Notes under the pieces: generated by a model
What the model saw: the letters and a program-made list of their open reading frames with translations, nothing else
Database searches by the model: none
Told to the model about the DNA's origin: nothing
Made by a program: the position numbers and the translations under genes
Shown: positions 1 to 7,921 of the stretch, piece by piece
How the letters are laid out: every line of letters begins with the position of its first letter
Numbering within the stretch: the first letter of the stretch is position 1
NCBI GenBank assembly: GCA_938009335.1
Contig: CALLHT010000031.1
Location: 1-18,608, forward strand
Source of the DNA: an uncultured Rhizobiaceae group bacterium
Lineage (GTDB): Bacteria; Pseudomonadota; Alphaproteobacteria; Rhizobiales; Rhizobiaceae
Length of the DNA stretch: 18,608 nt
Direction of reading: 5' to 3'

Positions 1-744
1 CCATCACCGGATGTGGAAATCGAAATCGCCAAGAATGGCGAAGTGATGTATCGCTCTCCGGGCGTTTTTGTTGGATACTTTAAAAATGACAAAGCGACCA
101 AGGAAACCAAAACCAAAGACGGTTGGGTTCATACAGGTGACGCAGGCTTTATTGATTCCGAAGGGCATTTGCGCATCATCGACCGCGCGAAAGATGTCGG
201 CAAACTGAAAGATGGTAGCCTGTTTGCACCAAAGTATATTGAGAACAAACTGAAGTTCTTCCCGAACATCAAAGAAGCAGTTGCCTTTGGTGACAAACGG
301 GACCGTTGCTGTGTGTTCCTGAACATTGATCTGACTTCGGTTGGCAACTGGGCAGAGCGTAACAATGTTTCATACGCCTCTTATCAAGAACTGACCCAGC
401 ACCCTGATGTCATCAAAATGATGGGCGAACATGTTCGCGAAGTGAACGAGGATCTTTCTAAAGAAGAAATGATGGCCGGATCACAAATTCATCGATTTTT
501 GGTTCTGCACAAAGAGCTTGACCCAGATGACGGTGAGATGACCCGTACCATGAAAGTACGTCGCTCGTTTATTGCGGACCGCTATGGCGAATTGATTGAA
601 GCACTTTACGATGGCTCAGACGAAAAGCACATCGAGACGGAAGTTGTGTTTGAAGATGGCCGCAAGGGCAAAATCTCAGCTGATATCAACATTCAGGATG
701 CGCCCGTCTTTACCAGTGCCGCTGCCAAGGAGGCCGCAGAATGA
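1..744 (+). CDS. Long-chain-type acyl-CoA synthetase (AMP-binding), C-terminal part, 5' truncated
   Basis: The reading frame is open from base 1, so the gene begins outside the window; the GTG at 13 is an internal Val, not a start. The 247 visible residues are the C-terminal part of an ANL-superfamily ligase, which makes an acyl-AMP and then an acyl-CoA. Visible motifs are GYFKND, the DGWVHTGD core motif, RAKDVGK at the hinge, and MTRTMKVRR, whose Lys sits where the catalytic C-terminal lysine of the family lies. The last ~40 residues (ETEVVFEDGRKGKI region) are an acidic tail that I associate with ligases encoded next to Liv-type ABC transporters. The stop TGA overlaps the livG ATG (ATGA), so the two are probably translationally coupled. 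The substrate cannot be read from this part; a fatty or aromatic acid is likely. Confidence 0.88.
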   Translation, partial: PSPDVEIEIAKNGEVMYRSPGVFVGYFKNDKATKETKTKDGWVHTGDAGFIDSEGHLRIIDRAKDVGKLKDGSLFAPKYIENKLKFFPNIKEAVAFGDKRDRCCVFLNIDLTSVGNWAERNNVSYASYQELTQHPDVIKMMGEHVREVNEDLSKEEMMAGSQIHRFLVLHKELDPDDGEMTRTMKVRRSFIADRYGELIEALYDGSDEKHIETEVVFEDGRKGKISADINIQDAPVFTSAAAKEAAE

Positions 745-1562
745 ACGCGCATGATCCCTCAATGCACGGCAGAACAGACGACGGCATTGCCGTTGGTGAT
801 GTACTCCTGCATGTCGACAATATTTCTCTTTCGTTTGGCGGCGTTAAGGCGATCACAGATGTATCCTTTGACGTTCGCAAGGGTGAAGTAAGAGCGATTA
901 TCGGCCCGAATGGTGCGGGCAAGACCTCTATGCTCAACGTGATCAACGGGTTCTACCATCCGCAAGAGGGGACGATAAGCTTCCGCGGTGAAAAGCGCCG
1001 CAAGATGAAGCCGTATCAGGCAGCCTCAAGCGGCATTTCGCGGACGTTCCAGAATGTTGCTCTGTTTGCCGGCATGTCTACCCTTGATAACATCATGGCT
1101 GGCCGCACCCTGAAAATGCACAAAAACTTCTTCTGGCAGATGTGGCGTCATGGCCCCGCTCTCCAAGAAGAAATTGAGCACCGCAAAGTGGTGGAAGAAA
1201 TTATCGACTTTCTTGAGATTGAGCACATTCGTAAAGAGCCTGTTGGTACGCTTCCGTATGGTCTACAGAAACGTGTTGAACTTGGCCGTGCATTGGCCGC
1301 TGAACCAGATCTGCTTCTTCTTGATGAGCCGATGGCAGGTATGAACCTGGAAGAAAAAGAGGACATGAGCCGCTTCATCATTGAGGTGAACCAACAATTC
1401 GGCACTACGATTGCCCTCATTGAGCATGATATGGGCGTGGTAATGGATTTGGCGGACCGCGTAATGGTTCTCGACTACGGGAAAAAGATCGGTGACGGAT
1501 TGCCGGAAGAAGTTCAGGCGAACCAAGACGTAATCGACGCATATTTGGGGGTAGCACACTAA
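741..1562 (+). CDS. livG: HAAT-family ABC transporter ATP-binding protein (LivG type)
   Basis: A 273-residue cytoplasmic ATPase that powers the importer together with the LivF-type protein. It has Walker A GPNGAGKT at 55-62, a signature reading LPYGLQ at 171-176 in place of LSGGQ (common in LivG-type subunits), Walker B LLLLDEP with D195-E196, and a switch His in IEHDM at ~229. A strong Shine-Dalgarno AAGGAGG at 727-733 sits 7 nt before the ATG, which overlaps the upstream ligase stop. The ~20 residues before the ABC domain are slightly longer than usual. The LivG label describes the subunit type; the transported substrate need not be an amino acid. Confidence 0.93.
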   Translation: MNAHDPSMHGRTDDGIAVGDVLLHVDNISLSFGGVKAITDVSFDVRKGEVRAIIGPNGAGKTSMLNVINGFYHPQEGTISFRGEKRRKMKPYQAASSGISRTFQNVALFAGMSTLDNIMAGRTLKMHKNFFWQMWRHGPALQEEIEHRKVVEEIIDFLEIEHIRKEPVGTLPYGLQKRVELGRALAAEPDLLLLDEPMAGMNLEEKEDMSRFIIEVNQQFGTTIALIEHDMGVVMDLADRVMVLDYGKKIGDGLPEEVQANQDVIDAYLGVAH

Positions 1563-2521
1563 TGGAACTTCTGAATCAAATATTCATTGAACCGTTTCAA
1601 ACCATGTATGCCCTGCCGGATCTGCTGTTGCAGACATTGTGGGAAGGTTTTGTCGCAGGAACGCTTTACTCGCTTATCGCGCTTGGCTTCGTTCTCATCT
1701 TTAAGGCCTCTGGCGTATTTAACTTCGCACAAGGCATTATGGTTGTGTTTGCCGCGCTTGTTCTGGTGGGTGTTCATGCGCTCGGCGTAAACGCTTACCT
1801 TGCGGTTCTTATTACGCTTGGCGTGATGGCGCTTCTGGCCATGACGGTGGTCCGGGTGGTTCTCAAACCGCTCGTAAACCAGCCGGATATCATTCTGTTT
1901 ATGGCGACCATTGGCCTAACCTATATCCTGATCGCAGGCGGGCAGCTTGTTTTTGGTGGCGAACCAAAAGCCATGATTACTGAAGAACTTGGCCTTCCAA
2001 CGGGCTCAAGCGATTGGGAAGTCGGCGGCGGGATCGTCATCTTCCAGCATATCGACATTGCAGCTGCAGTGATTGCCGTAATCCTGATTGCCGGGCTTGC
2101 GATTTTCTTCAACAAAACACGCGTTGGCCGTGCGCTTCGAGCGGTGGCAGATGATCACCAGGCAGCGTTGTCCGTGGGTATTTCGCTTGAATATATTTGG
2201 ATGGTTGTTTGGTTTGCTGCAGGCGTTGTAGCGCTAACCGCTGGTATCATGTGGGCCGCTAAATCTGACGTGTCTTTTGCCCTTCAAGTGGTAGCTCTTA
2301 AAGCCCTACCCGTTCTGGTTCTAGGTGGGTTTACATCTATTCCCGGTGCGATCATCGGCGGGCTGATTATCGGCCTCGGCGAAAAAGTCTTTGAACTGTA
2401 CTGGGGTTCTACCATCTTGGGCGGTGGCACAGAAGCATGGTTTGCATTCATCATTGCACTTCTCTTCCTGCTTTACAGACCTGAAGGTCTGTTTGGTGAG
2501 AAGCTGATCGAGCGAATATAG
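1562..2521 (+). CDS. livH: HAAT-family ABC transporter permease (LivH type)
   Basis: A 319-residue, very hydrophobic inner-membrane protein of the LivH permease family, with roughly eight membrane segments. Family features are the early block GTLYSLIALGFVLIFKASGV with FNFAQG, the cytoplasmic coupling region TRVGRALRAVADDHQAA, and the late block LPVLVLGGFTSIPGAIIGG. It forms the membrane channel with the LivM-type protein. The ATG shares one base with the livG stop (TAATG), with a GGGGG run about 10 nt upstream as ribosome-binding site. Length is normal and no defects are seen. Confidence 0.93.
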   Translation: MELLNQIFIEPFQTMYALPDLLLQTLWEGFVAGTLYSLIALGFVLIFKASGVFNFAQGIMVVFAALVLVGVHALGVNAYLAVLITLGVMALLAMTVVRVVLKPLVNQPDIILFMATIGLTYILIAGGQLVFGGEPKAMITEELGLPTGSSDWEVGGGIVIFQHIDIAAAVIAVILIAGLAIFFNKTRVGRALRAVADDHQAALSVGISLEYIWMVVWFAAGVVALTAGIMWAAKSDVSFALQVVALKALPVLVLGGFTSIPGAIIGGLIIGLGEKVFELYWGSTILGGGTEAWFAFIIALLFLLYRPEGLFGEKLIERI

Positions 2522-2534
2522 GGGGAGAGACGCA

Positions 2535-3626
2535 ATGTTTTATCGCGAAGCCGGTCAATTCAAGACCACATACGAAGCAGATTCAGCCAAGTTCCCGATT
2601 TTTCAGGACAAGGTTTTCATTTGGCTTTACCTCGCCATTGGCTTTATTGCGATCCCTCTTTTCGGGAGCCAATTCTTCCTTGATGCGATTATGATCCCGT
2701 TTCTTGTGCTGGCACTCGCGGCAGTCGGGCTAAACATCCTCACCGGATATACAGGGCAAATTTCTCTAGGTACGGGAGCGTTTATGGGTGTGGGGGCTTA
2801 TGCTTGCTACAAGCTCACGCTTGCCATGCCGGATGTGAATATTATTTTGCTTATCGTCGCGTCCGGTATTTTCTCGGCGCTTGCGGGTGTGTTTTTTGGT
2901 CTGCCAAGTTTGCGTATTAAAGGCTTCTATCTGGTTGTGACAACACTTGCTGCTCAGTTCTTCCTTGAATGGGCCTTCATCCGTTTCCCTTGGCTTTACA
3001 ACTATAACCCGTCAGGCGCGATCGAAGTGCCGCAGCGCGAAGCTTTCGGAGTGATCGTCACAGGCGCTGCCGCTTCTTCTGAAGCACGTTATCTGGTTGT
3101 TCTTTCCGTGGTTGTCATCATGACCTGGTTTGCATCCAACATTCTTTCAGGCCGGATTGGCCGTTCCTGGATGATGATCCGCGATATGGATATTGCAGCG
3201 GAACTAATGGGCGTTCGTCCGCTTTACGCAAAATTGTCTGCCTTTGCTGTTTCGTCCTTCTATTGCGGTGTTGCGGGTGCGCTGATGGTGTTCATCTGGC
3301 AAGGCGCTGCGGAAGTTGAGATTTTTGACTATAACCGTTCGTTTCAGGTTCTGTTTATGGTGATCTTGGGCGGCCTTGGAAGCCTGCTTGGCTGTTTCCT
3401 TGGCGCGGCTGTGATCTTCATTTTCCCGATTGTCATGCACCATGCTTTGCCCCCAATCTGGGAAACGCTAACACCATGGACTATGAACTCATCACAAGCT
3501 GATCTGGTTGCGGCGGTGATTATCGGTGTCATGATTGTTGCGTTCCTGATTTTGGAACCGCATGGGCTTGCGCGTCTTTGGGCAATCTTTAAGCAGAAAC
3601 TACGAGTTTGGCCGTTTCCATACTAG
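2535..3626 (+). CDS. livM: HAAT-family ABC transporter permease (LivM type)
   Basis: A 363-residue polytopic membrane protein, the second permease of the importer. It has LivM-family motifs: LNILTGYTGQISLGTGAFMGVGAY near 70-90, the GLPSLRIKGFYLVVTTLAAQF region, the cytoplasmic GRSWMMIRDMDIAAELMGV loop, and LFMVILGGLGSLLGCFLGA near the C-terminus. The start follows a purine-rich GGGGGAGAG at 2521-2529 directly after the livH stop. The N-terminal ~25 residues before the first membrane segment are hydrophilic. It is followed by a ~107-nt gap carrying two RNA hairpins before the binding-protein gene. Confidence 0.93.
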   Translation: MFYREAGQFKTTYEADSAKFPIFQDKVFIWLYLAIGFIAIPLFGSQFFLDAIMIPFLVLALAAVGLNILTGYTGQISLGTGAFMGVGAYACYKLTLAMPDVNIILLIVASGIFSALAGVFFGLPSLRIKGFYLVVTTLAAQFFLEWAFIRFPWLYNYNPSGAIEVPQREAFGVIVTGAAASSEARYLVVLSVVVIMTWFASNILSGRIGRSWMMIRDMDIAAELMGVRPLYAKLSAFAVSSFYCGVAGALMVFIWQGAAEVEIFDYNRSFQVLFMVILGGLGSLLGCFLGAAVIFIFPIVMHHALPPIWETLTPWTMNSSQADLVAAVIIGVMIVAFLILEPHGLARLWAIFKQKLRVWPFPY

Positions 3627-3646
3627 GACCGGCTGGAGAAAAGGCT

Positions 3647-3681
3647 TGAAACCGGGCCTCATATTTTTGAAACTGGTTTCA
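3647..3681 (+). promoter_or_regulatory. Intercistronic hairpin 1, between livM and livK
   Basis: TGAAACCGG (3647-3655) pairs with CTGGTTTCA (3673-3681): 9 bp including one G-U pair, around a 17-nt AT-rich loop. No U-run follows, so it is not a standard terminator. A role in RNA processing or mRNA stability at the 5' side of livK is inference. Confidence 0.45.
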
Positions 3682-3686
3682 TCAAT

Positions 3687-3712
3687 TGGCAGGCAGCATC
3701 ATGCTCCTGCCA
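3687..3712 (+). promoter_or_regulatory. Intercistronic hairpin 2, directly upstream of the livK ribosome-binding site
   Basis: TGGCAGG (3687-3693) pairs with CCTGCCA (3706-3712), and inside it AGCAT (3695-3699) pairs with ATGCT (3701-3705), leaving one bulged C and a tight loop. Twelve potential pairs in 26 nt make this the strongest structure in the gap. It ends 9 nt before GGAGG of livK and lacks a U-run. It is probably a 5' stability or processing element for the livK message. Confidence 0.55.
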
Positions 3713-3733
3713 GAGCGTTTGGGAGGAAACTAT

Positions 3734-5035
3734 ATGCTCAAGAAAATGATTTTGGGTGCTGCGTCGCTTGCAGTCGCGGGATCCATGTACACAACAACCC
3801 CTTCATTTGCTGAGGATACTCTATATATCCCATCACTCAGCTACCGTACGGGCGCCTTCGCTGGCGCGGGTACACCAATCGCGAACGGTTTCGCTGACTA
3901 TTTTGCGATGCTGAACGCACGCGACGGTGGCATCGGCGGCGCGAAGATTGTTCTTGAAGAATGCGAAACAGGCTACAAGGCTGATAAAGGCGTTGAGTGC
4001 TACGAAGCAACAAAAGGCAATGGCGCGCTTGCGTACAACCCGTATTCAACAGGCATCACACTTCAGTTGATTCCAAAAGCACCAGTTGACGAAATTCCGA
4101 TCCTTTCCATGGGTTATGGTCTTTCAGCTGCTGCAATCGGTGAGAAGTTCCCTTGGACTTTCAACTATCCGGCATCTTACTGGAGCCAGATGTCTTCGAT
4201 CCTGAAATACATCGATTCAAACGGTGGTATCAAAGGCAAGAAGATCGGCTTTATTTACCTCGACGTGGGTTATGGTCGTGAGCCTATTCCACTGCTTGAC
4301 CAGCTTGCACCAGAAATGGGCTTTGAGTGGGTTGGTTTCCCGGTTGCTGGTAAAGACATGCAAAACCAGGCGGCAACTTGGTTGAACGTTCGTAAAGAGC
4401 GTCCTGACTGGATGATCGCATGGAGCTTTGGTGCTATGACACCAACCGCGGTTAAAGAAGCTGCAAAAATCCGTTTCCCTATGGACAAGTTCATCGGCAA
4501 CTGGTGGTCTGGCGCTCACGCTGACCTCGAGCCGGTTGGCGCACCGGGTAAAGGTTATCTTGCTGCTAACTTCTCTGGCATCGGCACAGACTTCCCTGCC
4601 CTTCAAGACGTGCTTAAGCACGTAGTAGATGCAGGCAAGAGCCAGGCCGCTAAAGAAGACATCGGCAAGGTGAACTACAACCGGGGCCTCTTCAACGCTG
4701 TGATCATGGCAGAAGCGATCCGAGCTGCTCAGGCAAAGACCGGCAAAAAGGCCATCACTGGCGCAGACATGCGTCTGGGTCTTGAGAGCTTTGTGCTTGA
4801 CGAAGCGCGCTTGAAAGAGATCGGCCTTGAAGGCTTTACAGCACCAGTTGTCGGTTCGTGTGCTGACCACGAAGGCGCTGGCTCAATCTTCCTGCAGCAG
4901 TGGAACGGTTCTGACTGGGAGCGTGTATCAGACCTGATCGCGCCAATGACAGAAGTCGTTAAGCCTCTACTGGAAGCGGCAGCCGACTCTTACGTGAAAG
5001 AGCAAGCAGACTGGAAAACTCAGTCTTGCGGCTAA
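3734..5035 (+). CDS. livK: HAAT-type periplasmic substrate-binding protein (LivK type)
   Basis: A 433-residue periplasmic receptor of the type I binding-protein fold (Peripla_BP_6-like). The ATG at 3734 is chosen over one at 3686 because GGAGG (3722-3726) lies 7 nt upstream and because it starts a clean signal peptide: MLKK, hydrophobic core ILGAASLAVAGS, likely cleavage after PSFA at ~26. The mature chain begins EDTLYIPSLSYRTG. It has four cysteines: two in the ECETGY...VECYEATK stretch, one in VGSCADHEG, and one in the terminal QSCG, enough for two disulfides. The pocket-defining residues for leucine binding cannot be confirmed. The neighbouring CoA ligases argue for a carboxylate ligand, possibly aromatic. 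It is bounded by hairpins upstream and a terminator downstream, consistent with expression above the membrane subunits. Confidence 0.9.
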   Translation: MLKKMILGAASLAVAGSMYTTTPSFAEDTLYIPSLSYRTGAFAGAGTPIANGFADYFAMLNARDGGIGGAKIVLEECETGYKADKGVECYEATKGNGALAYNPYSTGITLQLIPKAPVDEIPILSMGYGLSAAAIGEKFPWTFNYPASYWSQMSSILKYIDSNGGIKGKKIGFIYLDVGYGREPIPLLDQLAPEMGFEWVGFPVAGKDMQNQAATWLNVRKERPDWMIAWSFGAMTPTAVKEAAKIRFPMDKFIGNWWSGAHADLEPVGAPGKGYLAANFSGIGTDFPALQDVLKHVVDAGKSQAAKEDIGKVNYNRGLFNAVIMAEAIRAAQAKTGKKAITGADMRLGLESFVLDEARLKEIGLEGFTAPVVGSCADHEGAGSIFLQQWNGSDWERVSDLIAPMTEVVKPLLEAAADSYVKEQADWKTQSCG

Positions 5036-5046
5036 ACTGATCTATT

Positions 5047-5096
5047 GTGATCCCGGTCAATCGATCGGGGTCACTTCTTCTTTATCTTTCTTTTTT
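5047..5096 (+). terminator. Intrinsic terminator between livK and livF
   Basis: GTGATCCCGGTC (5047-5058) and GATCGGGGTCAC (5063-5074) form a 12-bp stem with two G-U pairs and an AATC loop. A T-rich tract follows, ending in six Ts at about 5091-5096. It probably acts as a partial terminator that limits transcription of livF and later genes relative to livK. Confidence 0.8.
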
Positions 5097-5110
5097 CCGG
5101 AACAAATCTC

Positions 5111-5947
5111 ATGAGTGTCGCTGAAAATCTGAACACACAAGAAGCCGAAACCATTCTTTCGATCAACAACATCGAAGTGATCTACAATCACGTTATTCTG
5201 GTTCTCAAGGGCGTATCACTAACTGTTCCGAAGGGCGGTATCGTTGCCATTCTTGGCGCCAACGGTGCGGGCAAAACCACAACACTGCGCGCGGTCTCAA
5301 ACCTGCTGCACGGTGAACGTGGTGAAGTAACCAAAGGCAATATCGTCTTTAACGGCGATGAAATTCAATCACTAACACCAAACGAGCTAGTTCGTCGCGG
5401 GTGTATTCAAGTGATGGAGGGCCGTCATTGTTTTGGTCACCTTACCATTGAAGAAAACCTCATGACGGGCGCTTACACCCGTAAGGATGGTGCGGGCGCC
5501 ATCAAGGATCACCTTGATCTTGTGTATCAATATTTTCCGCGCTTGAAGGAACGCCGGAAATCTCAGGCGGGTTATACATCCGGCGGTGAGCAACAAATGT
5601 GTGCGATTGGCCGTGCGCTGATGTCAAAACCGTCAATGATCTTGCTGGACGAACCTTCCATGGGTCTTGCGCCTCAATTGGTCGAAGAGATTTTCGAGAT
5701 CGTTCACGACCTCAACGAGCAAGAGGGTGTTTCTTTTTTACTGGCTGAGCAAAATACAAACATCGCGCTGAAATACGCTACCTATGGCTATATTCTCGAA
5801 TCTGGTCGCGTCGTGATGGATGGCGAAGCAAAAGACCTCCGCGAAAACGAAGACGTTAAGGAGTTCTATCTTGGAGTAGGCGGCGAAGGACGCAAATCCT
5901 TCAAAGACGTGAAGCATTACCGTCGTCGCAAACGCTGGCTAGCATAA
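5111..5947 (+). CDS. livF: HAAT-family ABC transporter ATP-binding protein (LivF type)
   Basis: A 278-residue second ATPase of the importer. It has Walker A GANGAGKT at 49-56, signature SGGEQ at 157-161, Walker B MILLDEPSMGLAP with D180-E181, and AEQN in place of the usual switch-His context, as is common for LivF subunits. It is about 40 residues longer than E. coli LivF, with an N-terminal leader (~18 residues) and a basic C-terminal tail KHYRRRKRWLA. The ribosome-binding site is weak (CGGAAC, about 8-10 nt upstream). It lies downstream of the livK terminator, so it relies on read-through or an unseen promoter. The stop lies 15 nt before the next gene. Confidence 0.93.
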   Translation: MSVAENLNTQEAETILSINNIEVIYNHVILVLKGVSLTVPKGGIVAILGANGAGKTTTLRAVSNLLHGERGEVTKGNIVFNGDEIQSLTPNELVRRGCIQVMEGRHCFGHLTIEENLMTGAYTRKDGAGAIKDHLDLVYQYFPRLKERRKSQAGYTSGGEQQMCAIGRALMSKPSMILLDEPSMGLAPQLVEEIFEIVHDLNEQEGVSFLLAEQNTNIALKYATYGYILESGRVVMDGEAKDLRENEDVKEFYLGVGGEGRKSFKDVKHYRRRKRWLA

Positions 5948-5962
5948 AGGAACCTTCGTTCA

Positions 5963-6649
5963 ATGGGCATTGTGGGTCTAGTCGGACTGTTGATCGTGTT
6001 CGCGATTATCTTCGGCCCACAATATTGGGTGAAGCGTGCCTTAACGAAACACAGCGTAGACCGGCCTGACCTGCAAGGAACAGGTGGCGAACTTGCAGAA
6101 CATTTGATTGAACGGTTTGGAATAGGAAATGCAGGAGTCGAAGTGACCGATAAAGGCGATCACTATGACCCACAAGATCTGATGGTAAGACTACTGCAGA
6201 ACAATCACGAGGGTAAGTCAATCACAGCGGTTGCTGTGGCAGCGCACGAGGTTGGGCACGCCATACAACATTATGAGGGAAACAGGATGCTGGCGCTTCG
6301 CCAAACTCTGGTGAAGTTTGTCAGCGTGACCGATAAGTTTGCAGCAGTGTTTTTCTTCTTCGCACCGGTTTTTGGCGTTGTCGTAAGATCACCGGGCGCC
6401 TTTCTAGGGCTTGTTTTATTGGGGATCGCTCTGCTTGCCGTTCGGCTCGTGGTTCATCTGGTAACCCTACCAGTTGAATGGGATGCCAGTTTCAACAAAG
6501 CGCTACCTATTCTGGAACAAGGCAACTACCTGCATCCGAAGGACTTGCCAGCCGCAAGAGAGGTTCTGCGAGCAGCCGCACTCACGTATGTGTCTGCGGC
6601 GCTTTCAAGCCTGCTTAACCTAGCGCAATGGATACGAATTCTAAGATAA
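5963..6649 (+). CDS. Membrane zinc metallopeptidase, YugP-like (Zn_peptidase_2 family)
   Basis: A 228-residue membrane protein resembling the YugP-type zinc-dependent peptidases. An N-terminal hydrophobic anchor (residues ~3-20) is followed by a soluble part with DHYDP and HEGKSITAVAVAAHEVGHAI. HEVGH (95-99) is the HExxH zinc and catalytic motif and H103 a further possible ligand. Two or three more hydrophobic segments (~122-170) precede the conserved LPVEWDAS block (169-176), and another hydrophobic stretch lies near the C-terminus. AAAGGAA at 5945-5951 is its likely ribosome-binding site and overlaps the livF stop, so it appears to belong to the operon. The substrate is unknown; family members are poorly characterised. 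Why it sits between transporter and ligase genes is unclear. Confidence 0.82.
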   Translation: MGIVGLVGLLIVFAIIFGPQYWVKRALTKHSVDRPDLQGTGGELAEHLIERFGIGNAGVEVTDKGDHYDPQDLMVRLLQNNHEGKSITAVAVAAHEVGHAIQHYEGNRMLALRQTLVKFVSVTDKFAAVFFFFAPVFGVVVRSPGAFLGLVLLGIALLAVRLVVHLVTLPVEWDASFNKALPILEQGNYLHPKDLPAAREVLRAAALTYVSAALSSLLNLAQWIRILR

Positions 6650-6672
6650 TAATTTGAAAGACGGGATGGGAC

Positions 6673-7908
6673 ATGACGGAATATTTTGATGCGCTAGAAA
6701 CGCGCGAAGCTTCGGAGCGTGAAGGAGAGCTGTTTGCAAAGTTTCCTGCTTCTCTGAATGATATCATGGAACGCATACCCGGTTGGAAAGCACGCCTGAA
6801 GGGTATCGACGTGAGTACCATCAATTCACGAGAGGCACTCTCTACGTTACCGGTTATGCGCAAGCCTGAACTTATGGAAGCGCAGGCAGCCAAACCACCA
6901 TTTGGTGATTTTGCTGATCAGGAACTGCTTGCCGGAACGCGGGTGTTTATGTCACCGGGGCCCGTATGGGAGCCGCAAGCCCCGGGCGCGGACCCATGGC
7001 TCGCTGCGCGTGCCTTGCATGCCGCTGGCATTCGCAAGGGAGATATTGTTCTCTGTTCGATCGGGTACACACTTACACCGGGCGGCGCGATCCTGGATGA
7101 GGGCTTACGCGCACTTGGTGCAACGGTCTTTCCTGCAGGCGTTGGCAATACGGAAGTGCAGGCCGAGGCAATTGAAACACTACGTGCGAAAGCCTATGTG
7201 GGCACACCTGATTTCCTGCAGGCCATTCTGGATAAAGCGAAAGAAACCGGCAAAGATGTTTCTTCTCTCGACACTGCCCTAGTTTCCGGCGGGGCTTTGT
7301 TTCCTTCCATGCGTCAGGCTTATTCAGATCAAGGGATCCGTGTTACTCAAGCCTATGCAACAGCTGATATTGGTTCAATCGCTCATGAAACCTGGAATAG
7401 CGATGAACTTTGCGACGGCATGATCTGCAATGAAGACCTCATTATTGAGATCGTTCGCCCCGGAACAGATGATCCTGTAGATACTGGTGAAGTGGGTGAA
7501 ATTGTCGTGACCAGTTTCAACAAGGCATATCCACTGGTGCGGTTTGGAACGGGAGATATGTCTGCGATTATCGAAGACCCATCGCCATGCGGACGAACCA
7601 ATATGCGCATTAAAGGCTGGATGGGGCGCGCAGACCAGCGGACAAAGATCAAAGGCATGTTTGTTGATCCCAAGCAAATTGCCGAAATCGTTGGCGCGGT
7701 CTCCGGTGTAGAAAAAGCTCGATTGGTCGTTTCCCGCGAAGGCCAGAAGGATGCCATGCTGCTGCAAGTAATGGGCGCTGACATTGATCAGGATAATCTC
7801 AGGCAACAGTTTGCTGACGTAACAAAACTCAAAGGCGTTACCGAGGTTGTGGACACGCTGCCAAACGATGGCAAAGTTATTGATGATCAACGCGATTATT
7901 CAAGCTAA
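6673..7908 (+). CDS. Phenylacetate-CoA ligase-like AMP-dependent synthetase
   Basis: A 411-residue protein of the PaaK-like branch of the ANL superfamily, expected to adenylate a carboxylic acid and possibly transfer it to CoA. Recognisable motifs are YATADIG (228-234, matching the YGxTE-type aromatic motif), TGEVGEIVVT, YPLVRFGTGDMS (286-297), IKGWMGRADQRTKIKG (313-328, hinge region) and a C-terminal NDGK with K401. The Ser/Thr/Gly-rich phosphate loop (SSGTTGKP-like) is replaced by VFMSPGPVWEPQ (91-102). This is either a divergent subfamily trait or a changed chemistry. The start has GGGATGGGA just upstream. The ligase and the hydrolase downstream are probably co-transcribed with the importer. 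An aromatic acid substrate is suggested by family resemblance only. Confidence 0.82.
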   Translation: MTEYFDALETREASEREGELFAKFPASLNDIMERIPGWKARLKGIDVSTINSREALSTLPVMRKPELMEAQAAKPPFGDFADQELLAGTRVFMSPGPVWEPQAPGADPWLAARALHAAGIRKGDIVLCSIGYTLTPGGAILDEGLRALGATVFPAGVGNTEVQAEAIETLRAKAYVGTPDFLQAILDKAKETGKDVSSLDTALVSGGALFPSMRQAYSDQGIRVTQAYATADIGSIAHETWNSDELCDGMICNEDLIIEIVRPGTDDPVDTGEVGEIVVTSFNKAYPLVRFGTGDMSAIIEDPSPCGRTNMRIKGWMGRADQRTKIKGMFVDPKQIAEIVGAVSGVEKARLVVSREGQKDAMLLQVMGADIDQDNLRQQFADVTKLKGVTEVVDTLPNDGKVIDDQRDYSS

Positions 7909-7921
7909 TCGGGGTTCTGAC

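Noticed and set aside
4217..4870. 217-codon open frame on the minus strand inside livK
   Set aside because: It lies fully antisense to a strongly supported binding-protein gene, the product resembles no family I know, and its openness follows from the codon pattern of livK.
7375..7890. 171-codon open frame on the minus strand inside the PaaK-like ligase gene
   Set aside because: It is antisense to a recognisable enzyme, with no family resemblance and no neighbouring operon on that strand.
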